A stretch of 64,000 bases of DNA from contig CP097466.1 in the NCBI GenBank assembly GCA_041874725.1, positions 4,650,001 to 4,714,000 on the forward strand, in the 5' to 3' direction. Position 1 is the first letter of the stretch; each line of letters opens with the position of its first letter. Of the stretch, positions 1 through 8,553 are shown piece by piece. The translations under genes and the position numbers were made by a program. Below the pieces are notes generated by a model. It was not told where the DNA came from, ran no database searches, and saw only the letters and a program-made list of their open reading frames with translations. The stretch is from Duganella sp. BuS-21. GTDB taxonomy: Bacteria; Pseudomonadota; Gammaproteobacteria; Burkholderiales; Burkholderiaceae_D.

Positions 1-2183
1 GCAGACTGATTGTCGGGATCGAGCACCGCGCGCACCACGCCCAGCGTTTCCGGCTGGCCGTCGGCGTCGGGCCGCGTGGCAATAAAGGCCATGGCGCGGT
101 CGTAATCGATTTGCGTCAACCGCGCCAACTGTGCCGGTGGCAGCTCGCGCATGGCCGAGAAAAACCGCAGGCGGATATCGTCCGCATCCAGTGCACTGAA
201 GAACACCTGGTGCTGCGCGCCGTCCTCCGGCCGGATCGGGCGCAGCAGGATCTGGCCGCCGCCCCAATCCACCCGCTCCTCCAGCTCCTGCGGATACGGG
301 CGGATCGCCAGTTCGGTGCGGCGCGCGCGCGCCTTGGCCAGCTGCATGCGCGCGCCCAGCGCCACCGTGCTGCCGCCCATCGTCAGCAGCGGATTGAGAT
401 CGAGCTCGGTCAGTTCCGGCAGGTCGGCCACCATGTCGGCCACCTGCACCAGCGTGCGGATCAGCGCTTCGGCGTCGGCCGGCGTCTGGCTCTGCGCCAG
501 CAGGCGCGACACGCGCGTGCGGCTCACCATGTCGCGCGCCAGCGCCATGTTCAGCGGCGGCAGCCCGGCCGCGCGGTCGGCCGCGACGTCGGCGGCGATG
601 CCGCCCTGGCCGAAGAACACCACCGGCCCGAACACAGGATCGTGACTGATCTGGATGCGCGCCGCCGCCAGCGTGGCTCCGGTCAGCGCGGCCTGCTGCG
701 GCGTCGCCAGCGCCAGGCCGTAGGCCGCCATCAAGGCGCGCGCATCGCCGTCGGACAAGTCGCTGCGGCCGGCGTCGAGCGCGGCCTTCACCAGCGCCCG
801 CGCGGCCGCGCGCTCGCCGGCGCCGGTGGACGGTGCGCCGGTCGGCACTTCCATCAGCAGTTCCTGGTTGCGGCGGTACTGGGCGATCTGCAGGAAACCG
901 TTGACGGCTTTTTCCGGCGTGTCGTAAGTCGGCAAGCCGGCATCGGCAAACACCTTCCGTGCCTGCGCCACCGAGCCGCCGCCCAGCCAGCACGACAGCA
1001 CGTTCTTGTTGGCCGCCTGCATCAGCGGCGCGACAGCGGCGGCGATCAGCTCGCTCGCCACCATGGCCGTGGGCGCGTGCAGGAACAGCAGCGCATCGGC
1101 CTGCGGCTCGCGCAGCAGCGCTGCCACCGCGCCGGTATAATGCGCGACCGGCACGTCGGCTAAAAAGTCGAGCGGATTGGTCGGCGGCGCACCGGCCTGA
1201 ACCAGCCGCTTCAGTGTTTCGGGCGAGAGTGGCGCCAGTTGGGCGCCACTACATGCCAGCGCATCGGCGGCGATCAGGCCCAGGCCGCCGCCGTTGGTCA
1301 GCACGGCCAGCCGCTCGCCGCGTTGCGGACGGCGCCGCGCCAGCGTTTCCACGGCGTCGAACAAATCTTCGGTGGAGTACACACGCAGCATACCGGCGCG
1401 GCGGATCGCCGCGTCGAACACCAGGTCCGCACCGGGCGCCGCGTCGCGTCCGACTTTCAACACGATGACCGGTTTGCCGCGCGCTGCCAGCCGCCCGGCC
1501 GACATGAACTTGCGCGCACAGCTGAGCTTTTCTATGCAGAGCAGGATCGCCTCGGTGGCGGCATCGGCCGCCAGGTAGTCGAGCAGGTCGCCGAAGTCCA
1601 CATCCACGCCATCGCCCATGGCGACAAAGCGCGAGAAGCCGATGCCGCGCTGGCCCGCCCAATCGAGCACCGCCGTCGCCAGCGCGCCGGATTGCGAGAC
1701 GAAAGCCAGCTTGCCGGCGCCGGCCGCCATTTGCGTGAAGCTGGCGTTCAAGCCCAGCGCCGGCGACTGCAGACCGACGCTACCCGGGCCGAGGATGCGC
1801 AACAGATGCGGCTTGGCCGCCTGCAGCATCGGCTCGCGCAGGCCGCGGCCGCCGCCATGGGCGGGATCGGCCGTCATCACGATGGCGGCCCTGGTGCCGT
1901 TCTGGCCCAATTCATTGATCAGGCCCGCCACCGTGGCCGGCGGCGTGCAGATGATGGCCAGGTCGGCCGCCGCCGGCAAGGCGCCTACGCGGGCGTAGCA
2001 CGGCAGGCCGCGCAAGCTGTCATGCTTGGGATTGACCGGCCACAGTTGCGCGCCGCCACGCGTGAATTCGCCGTCCAGCAGGTTGGCCAGCACCCGCGTG
2101 CCGATGCGCTGCGGATTGTCCGACGCGCCGATCACGGCCACCGAGCGCGGTTGGAACAGACGGTCGAGATTGCGGATGCTCAT
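1..2183 (-). CDS. Acyl-CoA synthetase (NDP-forming) fused to GNAT acetyltransferase, Pat-like, 3' end outside window
   Basis: Probable protein lysine acetyltransferase of the Pat/YfiQ type, which acetylates lysines such as those of acetyl-CoA synthetase. About 727 codons are visible and the C-terminus lies beyond base 1. Domain order seen: CoA-binding Rossmann region near residues 10-130 (VAVIGASDNP), succinyl-CoA-ligase-like and ATP-grasp-like regions to about residue 620, then the start of a GNAT domain (ILLRPIRPEDG, LRFFSAMREL). Family members are near 900 residues, so roughly 150-200 are missing. The ATG at 2183 opens MSIRNLDRLFQPRSVAVIGA, normal for the family. It starts 21 bases after the DUF2804 gene stop, so the minus-strand genes from 4417 down may be one operon. 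Specific substrate unknown. Confidence 0.9.
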   Translation of the reverse strand, partial: MSIRNLDRLFQPRSVAVIGASDNPQRIGTRVLANLLDGEFTRGGAQLWPVNPKHDSLRGLPCYARVGALPAAADLAIICTPPATVAGLINELGQNGTRAAIVMTADPAHGGGRGLREPMLQAAKPHLLRILGPGSVGLQSPALGLNASFTQMAAGAGKLAFVSQSGALATAVLDWAGQRGIGFSRFVAMGDGVDVDFGDLLDYLAADAATEAILLCIEKLSCARKFMSAGRLAARGKPVIVLKVGRDAAPGADLVFDAAIRRAGMLRVYSTEDLFDAVETLARRRPQRGERLAVLTNGGGLGLIAADALACSGAQLAPLSPETLKRLVQAGAPPTNPLDFLADVPVAHYTGAVAALLREPQADALLFLHAPTAMVASELIAAAVAPLMQAANKNVLSCWLGGGSVAQARKVFADAGLPTYDTPEKAVNGFLQIAQYRRNQELLMEVPTGAPSTGAGERAAARALVKAALDAGRSDLSDGDARALMAAYGLALATPQQAALTGATLAAARIQISHDPVFGPVVFFGQGGIAADVAADRAAGLPPLNMALARDMVSRTRVSRLLAQSQTPADAEALIRTLVQVADMVADLPELTELDLNPLLTMGGSTVALGARMQLAKARARRTELAIRPYPQELEERVDWGGGQILLRPIRPEDGAQHQVFFSALDADDIRLRFFSAMRELPPAQLARLTQIDYDRAMAFIATRPDADGQPETLGVVRAVLDPDNQS

Positions 2184-2204
2184 ATGCTCATTTGCCCAGG
2201 GCTG

Positions 2205-3194
2205 CTACCAGCGGGAGGAATGGTCTTCGGTCACGCCCATCAACTGCGTGACCATGCGTTTGGGCTGGTCCGGCGCGGCGCGCACCCAGCCACTGAACGT
2301 GCCGATCGGTTGCAGGTAACGGCTGGCCGCCACCACCATTTTCTTGTTGTCGCGGCGCGCGCCCTCCGGCGTGAAGATCAGGTCCAGCATATCGTCTTCG
2401 GTGAAAATATGCCACTGCGACAGCGCATCCTTTTTATCGTACAGGAAGTGGGCCGGCGCCAGCGCAATCAGGTCGCCGTCCAGCCACAAGGCGTTTTCAT
2501 GGGCGCCGAAATACCCGGCTTGCAGATTGAAGCCCAGCTCCAGATTGTGCGCCGAGGCCCAGCGCCACGCGGTATTGCGCGCCAACAGGCCGTTGGAATA
2601 GTCGAAGCTGGCCACGCCGCCATCGAGCTTGTAGTCTTCGCGCCAGGTCCGCACCTCGCCGCTCAGCGGCATGGCCGACGACTTCTGGGTGGCGTGCACC
2701 GAGCCTTTGTCGATCGGGCCGGTGGCCAGCAGCAGCGGCGACGGGCCGGGACCGAAGCTGGCATCGATCTCCAGGTAGTCGCAGTCCAGCATCAGGCGAT
2801 AACTGCCGTCGCCATTGGCATCGATGGCGATGTGCGCGCCCTTGGCCTTGAAGCGGCTCGATCCGCCTGCGTGGTTGGCCAGTTTGGCCGACACCAGCGG
2901 CAAGCCGTCCTGCGAAAAATTGGCCAGCATGTCGCCGTCGCGGCGGTCGAAGGCGTAGGCGAAGGCGGTGCTGATCCAGCCCAGGTCGACGATGGCGACC
3001 GCGCAGAACACCTGCTCCGTGCACAGCGCCACGTAATGCCAGCGCTTGTGGTGGAACCGTCGCCACAGCGGATTGCGGGCGAAGGGCTTGGCCAGCAGGC
3101 TCCAGTCGATAGTGCCGACCTGGCCGGCGTAGCGTCCGAACAGCGGCTGTCCGTCTGCGGCCAGCAGGCTGGCGGGGGCGGCGGGCAAGGTCAT
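2205..3194 (-). CDS. DUF2804 domain protein
   Basis: A 329-residue protein matching the DUF2804 family in overall pattern (N-terminal LFGRYAGQVGTIDW, then WHYVALCTEQVFCAVAIVD, and a W-rich beta-sheet C-terminal half). The family has no assigned reaction; its fold is thought to resemble lipocalin or hydroxyneurosporene-synthase type beta-barrels that bind hydrophobic ligands, which is family knowledge and not visible here. No signal peptide. The ATG at 3194 overlaps the TGA of the upstream glycosylase gene by four bases (ATGA), so translation is coupled. Members are commonly 320-340 residues, so the gene looks complete. Confidence 0.75.
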   Translation of the reverse strand: MTLPAAPASLLAADGQPLFGRYAGQVGTIDWSLLAKPFARNPLWRRFHHKRWHYVALCTEQVFCAVAIVDLGWISTAFAYAFDRRDGDMLANFSQDGLPLVSAKLANHAGGSSRFKAKGAHIAIDANGDGSYRLMLDCDYLEIDASFGPGPSPLLLATGPIDKGSVHATQKSSAMPLSGEVRTWREDYKLDGGVASFDYSNGLLARNTAWRWASAHNLELGFNLQAGYFGAHENALWLDGDLIALAPAHFLYDKKDALSQWHIFTEDDMLDLIFTPEGARRDNKKMVVAASRYLQPIGTFSGWVRAAPDQPKRMVTQLMGVTEDHSSRW

Positions 3195-4417
3195 GCGACT
3201 TCCTGTTGCAATAATCTGTTCAATAGTGTGCCGAAGTTGGCCGGCGTCGCCTGGGTGATCTGGACGCGCGGGCAGCCGTGCCAATCGGCCAGCCGCTGCA
3301 CGGCGCCGGCGACGTCGCGCGTGAAGCGCTGGCTGACGCGCGCGGACGGCTCCAGCACCAGCGACTTCACCTCGAACAGGCCCTCGCGCCGGTGCGCCTT
3401 GGCGTCCAGGCGGCCGACCAGCGCACCACGGCGCAGGATGGGCAAGGTGAAGTAGCCGTATTTGCGCTTCTCGGCCGGCGTGTAGCACTCCAGCCGGTAG
3501 TCGAAGTCGAACAGTTCCTGGGCGCGGCGGCGGTCCCACACCACCGGATCGAAAGGCGACAGGATGGTGGTCAGCGTCGGCGCCAGCGCGCCGGCGTCGG
3601 CGTCGGCCAGCAATTGCGCGTGGTCGGGATGGACGTAGATCGGGTCGTCCCAGTCGTCGACCCAGGCACGCAGCAGGGCGCCCTGCTCCACCAGCTCGGC
3701 CGGATCGAGGCGCGGCGGCCGGGTGCGGAAGTAGTCGCTGATCCAGGGCGCGCGGGCGACGCCCATGGCCTTGACGGCTTTCAGCACCAGTTCGCGCTGC
3801 ACGACATCCTTGCTGCGCAACTGGCGGTCGTCCCAGTGCGGCAGCACGCGTTCGGCCAGGTCGTAGATGCGTTGAAAATTGTGGCGCGCGCTGATCATCA
3901 GCGCGCCGGTGGTGAACAGCACCTCCAGCGAGCGCTTCTCCGGCTTCCAGCTCCACCAGCCGCCGCCCTGGCCATCGGTGCGCTCGAAGTCCGAAGAGCG
4001 CGTCGGGCCGTTGTGGCGGATATGTTCCAGCACCGCGTCCACCTCGGCGCGGCGCTCGCTCATCCAGGTCGCCGAATATTTCCAGCCCATGGTTTCCGGT
4101 TCCAGCATGCGGTGCCGGTACAGGCCATAATCCTCGACCGGCACGAAACAGGCCTCGTGCGCCCAGTATTCGAACAATGCGCCGCCGGCCAACGCCTGCT
4201 CCAGCCACGGCTGCGGATAGTCGCCCAGGCGGCTCCACAATACCAGATAGGGGCTGCGCGCCACCACATGGATGGTGTCGATCTGCAGCACGCCCATCTG
4301 GCGGATCGCCGCCAGCAGATCCTCCTGGCGCGCCTTGCGGCGGCGCGGCTGCAGCAGGCCCTGCGCCGCCAGATGCAGCGCCCGGGCGGCGGACAAGCTC
4401 AATATCGGTTCGGTCAT
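3191..4417 (-). CDS. Winged-helix DNA glycosylase, YcaQ/AlkX family
   Basis: A 408-residue member of the HTH_42 family, which includes E. coli YcaQ (AlkX) and Streptomyces AlkZ, glycosylases that unhook DNA interstrand crosslinks and remove bulky alkylated purines. The family's catalytic QxD/QxQ motif is visible as Gln45-Ile-Asp47 in VLQIDTIHVVARS, and the family-typical YWAHEACF and GRLDAKAHR segments follow. No signal peptide, as expected for a cytoplasmic DNA-repair enzyme. First gene of a tightly packed minus-strand group with DUF2804 and the Pat-like gene. The link between these three functions is not obvious. Exact substrate range is inferred from the family only. Confidence 0.85.
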   Translation of the reverse strand: MTEPILSLSAARALHLAAQGLLQPRRRKARQEDLLAAIRQMGVLQIDTIHVVARSPYLVLWSRLGDYPQPWLEQALAGGALFEYWAHEACFVPVEDYGLYRHRMLEPETMGWKYSATWMSERRAEVDAVLEHIRHNGPTRSSDFERTDGQGGGWWSWKPEKRSLEVLFTTGALMISARHNFQRIYDLAERVLPHWDDRQLRSKDVVQRELVLKAVKAMGVARAPWISDYFRTRPPRLDPAELVEQGALLRAWVDDWDDPIYVHPDHAQLLADADAGALAPTLTTILSPFDPVVWDRRRAQELFDFDYRLECYTPAEKRKYGYFTLPILRRGALVGRLDAKAHRREGLFEVKSLVLEPSARVSQRFTRDVAGAVQRLADWHGCPRVQITQATPANFGTLLNRLLQQEVA

Positions 4418-4552
4418 GCCGCTATTCTAATAAAGAAATCAACATTGCCTGTGAACGGATTGGAATATTTTTTAGCCCTTGCATGCCAACAGCGGCATTT
4501 CCGTGCAGAATAAACGCAGCGCCTTCCGACCACCGAAGAGGACCGTGATCCG

Positions 4553-7186
4553 ATGTTCGATTTTCTACGCCGCCTGTACCGCGCCATGCTGCTGCCCGCC
4601 TTCGGCGTCGTGCTGCTGGCCTTCATGTGGGCGGCGCTGATCTACCAGGTGCGGCAGGAGGAAATCACCGCCCGCCACGAGGCGGTGCTGCACAGCCAGT
4701 CGCTGGCGCGCACGCTGGCCGAACACACCAACCACCTGCTGCGCCAGACCGACCACGCCACCCAGCTGTTCAAGCTCAAATACGAGGAAACCGGCGGCCA
4801 GCTGCGGCTGGCCGAATTCGCCCGCAAGAATGGCCTGCTCGACTCGCTGCTGCCGACCAAGCTCGATCTGCCGATGGCGCTGTTGAACCACCAGGGCCGC
4901 GTGATCGACAGCATGAACGGCTACTTCGCGCCCGACCTGAAGGACACGGCTTTCTTCAGAGGCCACGTCGCCAATGCCGCCGATACCGCGCAGGTGTCGA
5001 CGCCGGTGGTCGACGTCCGCACCAAGAAATGGCAGATCCAGATTTCGCGCCGCCTCAACCACGCAGACGGCAGCTTCGCCGGCGCCGTGCTGGTGATGAT
5101 GGACCCGACCTATTTCGTTGAAGACTACGACCGCCTGAACGTCGATCCGGGCGGCGCGGTGATGCTGATCAGTCGCGAGAACGGCATGTCCACCGCACGC
5201 ATCGACGACCAGGTGATGATCAGCGACAGCATCGATTTCAGCGTCGCCCAGAACGGCATGCAAGGAGGCGAAGAGATGCTGCTCAAGCGCCCCTTCGACG
5301 CCACGACGCGCATCTACGGCTACACCGAGATGCCGCGCTTCCTGCTGATGGCGGTGGTCGGCATCCCGGAGGCAGCAGCGATGGCGCGCTTCGAGCGCCG
5401 CCGCATAGTGTACTACAGCGCCAACCTGGTGGCCTCGCTGCTGGTGCTGCTGTTCATCGGCCTGCTGATGCAGCAGGCGCACCGTCTGCGGCGCAGCGCG
5501 CGCATGGTGATCGACGCCCAGCTGATGCTGCGCGCCGCCGCCGACGCCAGCCTCGATTCGGTGTTTCTGTTCAAGGCCTGCCGCATGAACGGCATGCGGC
5601 GCGAGATCCTCGACTTCACCATCGCCGACCTGAATGAGCGCGGCGCCCAGCTGCTGGGGTTTACCAGCGAGGAAATCAAGGGCAAGCGCCTGATCGAAGT
5701 GATGCCGGCGCTGCACACCGAAGGCTTCATGGAAAAGTACCGCAACGTGCTGGAATCGCGCCAGCCGCTGGAAGAGGAATTTGAAGTCGACTTCCTGCCC
5801 AACCGCGACCTGCACTGGCTGCACCACCAGATCGTGCCGATCACCGACGGCGTGGCCATCACCGTGCGCGACATCACCACGCGCAAGGAAACCGAACTGG
5901 CCGCGCGCCAGAACCAGGCGGAGCTGGCGGCGGTGAACGACGCTTCGCCGCTTGGCTTGCTGCGCGCCGACGCCACCGGCCACTGCACCTACGTCAACCG
6001 CACCTTTGAACTGATCACCGGCCTGACGCGCGACGAAGCGCTGGGCGACGCCTGGCTGCGCGCGGTCCACCCGCACGACCGCGCCGTACTCAAGGCCGCG
6101 CTCAGCCACATGGCCGTCACGCGCGCGCCCTACCAGGACACGCTGCGCTGCGTGCACCCGGACGGCATGATCGTCTGGGTATCGTTCAAGATCGCCGCCA
6201 TGGTGGTGGACGGGAAAATCTACGGCTTTGTCGGCACGGTGGACGACATCACCCACATCCGCAAATCCGTGATGGCGCTGCGCGAGAGCGAGGCGCGCCT
6301 GCGCACCATCGCCGACACGCTGCCGGCCATGGTGGCCTACATCGACGCCGAGCAGGTCTACCGCTTCCACAACGTCGCCTACGAGCGGGAATTCAACCGC
6401 ACCGACATGGCGGTGCTGGGCCGCACCATCCGCGACACCATGGGCGAGGAGCGCTACGCCTTCCTCGAACCCTATGTGCTGCGCGCGCTGTCCGGCGAGA
6501 CCCTGACCTTCGAGGAAGACGACGGCAGCGGCGCCTTCGACCGCACCTATGAAGTGGTGTACATCCCGCAGATGGATGAAGAAGGCCTGGACGTGATCGG
6601 CTTCCACGTCATGCGGCAGGACATCACCACCCAGAAGCGCGAAAAACAGCGGCTGCTGCGGCTGTCGCAGGTGGACGCGCTGACCGGTCTGACCAACCGC
6701 GCCGGCTTCCTGCAAAAACTGCACGACGCGATGATCACGGCGCGTTCGAACACCAGCATGATGGCGGTGATGTACATGGATATCGACCGCTTCAAGCCGG
6801 TCAACGACACCTTCGGTCATGCCGTCGGCGATGCGCTGCTGAAGGCCTTCTCGGCACGCCTGACCCACACCATGCGTGCCAGCGACACCATCGCGCGGCT
6901 GGGCGGCGACGAATTTACCATCGTCATGGAGCGCATCCACCGCATCGACGACGCGACGGCGCTGGCAGCCAAGATCGTCGCCGCCATGCAGGGGGAGTTC
7001 GACTTGAACGGCACGGTGGTGTCGATCTCGACCAGCATCGGCCTGACCTTCTACCGCAACGAGGAGATGAGCCCGGCCGAACTGCTCAACCGCGCCGACA
7101 TCCTGCTGTACGAGGCCAAGCAGGCCGGCCGCAACACCTTCCGCGCCGGGCCGGCGCTGCTGCCGCCGGCCAGCAATGCGGCCTGA
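4553..7186 (+). CDS. Membrane-bound diguanylate cyclase with Cache and three PAS domains
   Basis: An 877-residue c-di-GMP synthase. An N-terminal membrane segment (about residues 11-32) and a second near 285-305 bracket a periplasmic dCache-like sensor with STPVVDVRTKKWQI. Three PAS-like regions follow (about 320-445, 455-575 and 580-700). The GGDEF domain has an intact active-site motif GGDEF at residues 784-788 and an inhibitory-site RASD at 775-778, exactly five residues upstream, so product feedback is likely. No EAL domain, so synthesis rather than breakdown is expected. The protein stands alone, divergent from the glycosylase group, with 135 bases between them. The sensed ligand is unknown. 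Confidence 0.92.
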   Translation: MFDFLRRLYRAMLLPAFGVVLLAFMWAALIYQVRQEEITARHEAVLHSQSLARTLAEHTNHLLRQTDHATQLFKLKYEETGGQLRLAEFARKNGLLDSLLPTKLDLPMALLNHQGRVIDSMNGYFAPDLKDTAFFRGHVANAADTAQVSTPVVDVRTKKWQIQISRRLNHADGSFAGAVLVMMDPTYFVEDYDRLNVDPGGAVMLISRENGMSTARIDDQVMISDSIDFSVAQNGMQGGEEMLLKRPFDATTRIYGYTEMPRFLLMAVVGIPEAAAMARFERRRIVYYSANLVASLLVLLFIGLLMQQAHRLRRSARMVIDAQLMLRAAADASLDSVFLFKACRMNGMRREILDFTIADLNERGAQLLGFTSEEIKGKRLIEVMPALHTEGFMEKYRNVLESRQPLEEEFEVDFLPNRDLHWLHHQIVPITDGVAITVRDITTRKETELAARQNQAELAAVNDASPLGLLRADATGHCTYVNRTFELITGLTRDEALGDAWLRAVHPHDRAVLKAALSHMAVTRAPYQDTLRCVHPDGMIVWVSFKIAAMVVDGKIYGFVGTVDDITHIRKSVMALRESEARLRTIADTLPAMVAYIDAEQVYRFHNVAYEREFNRTDMAVLGRTIRDTMGEERYAFLEPYVLRALSGETLTFEEDDGSGAFDRTYEVVYIPQMDEEGLDVIGFHVMRQDITTQKREKQRLLRLSQVDALTGLTNRAGFLQKLHDAMITARSNTSMMAVMYMDIDRFKPVNDTFGHAVGDALLKAFSARLTHTMRASDTIARLGGDEFTIVMERIHRIDDATALAAKIVAAMQGEFDLNGTVVSISTSIGLTFYRNEEMSPAELLNRADILLYEAKQAGRNTFRAGPALLPPASNAA

Positions 7187-7275
7187 ATCGCTGCACAAAG
7201 CGCGGCATAAATCAAACCGGCGGGCGCCGGCTTGCGCTATATTGAGCGCTTTCCGGCTGTTTCGACTTTTTTCCC

Positions 7276-8553
7276 ATGCGTTTGCTGCACACCTCCGACT
7301 GGCATCTCGGCCAATCCCTGCATAATTTCGAGCGTCACTACGAGCACCAGCGGTTTCTCGACTGGCTGCTGGACGCCATCGTCGCCGAACAGGCCGACGC
7401 GCTGCTGATCGCCGGCGATGTTTACGACAACGCCAATCCCTCGGCGGCGTCGCAAAAGCAGTTGTACCGGTTCCTGCGGCAGGCCAAAGAGCGCGCACCG
7501 CACCTGAATTTGATCATCATCGCCGGCAACCACGATTCGCCGGGCCGGCTCGATGCGCCGGGTCCCCTGCTGGAAGCGCACGGCACGCGGGTGATCGGCG
7601 CCGTGCCGCGCAACGCCGACGGCGAGATCGACGTGGAATCGATGGTACTGCCGCTGACGGGCCGCAGCGGCCAGGTGGAGGCCTGGTGCCTGGCCGTGCC
7701 CTTCCTGCGTCCCGGCGACGTGCCGCGCATCGCGCCGCCCGAGCGTGCCGATCCCGACCTCGGCCCTCCGCCGGCCACCGCCCCCGCCGCCGATCCCTAC
7801 CTGGCCGGCATCGCCCTGCTCTACCAGCAAGCATTTGAACTGGCGAAAAGCAAACAACAGGACGGCCAGGCCATCATCGCCATGGGCCATTGCCACATGG
7901 TGGACGGCCAGATGTCCAACGATTCCGAGCGCCGCATCATCATCGGCGGCACCGAGATGCTACCGACCGGGATCTTCGATCCGGCCATCGCCTACGCCGC
8001 GCTCGGACATTTGCACCTGGCGCAAAGCGTCGGCAAGCAGGAGCACATCCGCTATTGCGGCAGCCCGCTGCCGCTGTCGTTCGCGGAACTGAACTACGCA
8101 CACCAGATCCTGCGCATCGATCTCGATGGCGCTATGGTGCCGATGGTGCGCGAGATCGCGCCGGTGCCGGTGCCGCGCGCGGTGGAGCTGCTACGCGTGC
8201 CGTCCAAGCCCGCGCCGCTGCCGCAAGTGCTGGAAGAACTGGCGGCGCTGTCGCCGCCGGAGGCCCCGGCCGAGCAACAGCCCTACCTGGAAGTGCGCGT
8301 GCTGCTGGAGCAGCCGGAGCCCGGCCTGCGCGCGCGCATCGAAGCGGCGCTGGAGGGCAAGCCGGTGCGGCTGGCGAAAATCGAAACCTCGACCGCCGCG
8401 CGCGATTTGTCCATCGACAAGGAAGTGCTGACGCTGGACCAGCTGGAAAAGCTCAAGCCCGACGACATCTTCAAGCAGCTCTACCAACAGCGCTTCGGCA
8501 ATGAAGCGCCGGCCGATCAACTGAGCGCTTTCGCGGAGTTGATGCTGCCATGA
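7276..8553 (+). CDS. sbcD: Exonuclease SbcCD, nuclease subunit SbcD
   Basis: Mre11-type Mn-dependent nuclease that with SbcC opens hairpins and trims protein-blocked DNA ends. The 425 residues start with the phosphoesterase motif LLHTSDWHLGQ (residues 3-13), followed by AGDVYD, AGNHDSP, and the conserved GHCHMVDG and ALGHLHLAQ histidine motifs. The capping region QHIRYCGSPLPLSF-like is also present. Length matches the family. The ATGA overlap with sbcC (8550-8553) means the two subunits are translationally coupled, as in most genomes. Cytoplasmic. Confidence 0.95.
   Translation: MRLLHTSDWHLGQSLHNFERHYEHQRFLDWLLDAIVAEQADALLIAGDVYDNANPSAASQKQLYRFLRQAKERAPHLNLIIIAGNHDSPGRLDAPGPLLEAHGTRVIGAVPRNADGEIDVESMVLPLTGRSGQVEAWCLAVPFLRPGDVPRIAPPERADPDLGPPPATAPAADPYLAGIALLYQQAFELAKSKQQDGQAIIAMGHCHMVDGQMSNDSERRIIIGGTEMLPTGIFDPAIAYAALGHLHLAQSVGKQEHIRYCGSPLPLSFAELNYAHQILRIDLDGAMVPMVREIAPVPVPRAVELLRVPSKPAPLPQVLEELAALSPPEAPAEQQPYLEVRVLLEQPEPGLRARIEAALEGKPVRLAKIETSTAARDLSIDKEVLTLDQLEKLKPDDIFKQLYQQRFGNEAPADQLSAFAELMLP

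Noticed and set aside
1239..3455. 738-codon plus-strand frame across the Pat-like and DUF2804 genes
   Set aside because: Composition is Arg/His/Gln/Ala-rich and it runs across two real genes; no domain visible.
4565..7498. 977-codon open frame on the minus strand opposite the diguanylate cyclase
   Set aside because: It is the antisense shadow of a GC-rich gene: no recognisable domain, His/Val/Ala/Gly-rich composition, while the plus strand encodes intact Cache, PAS and GGDEF domains.
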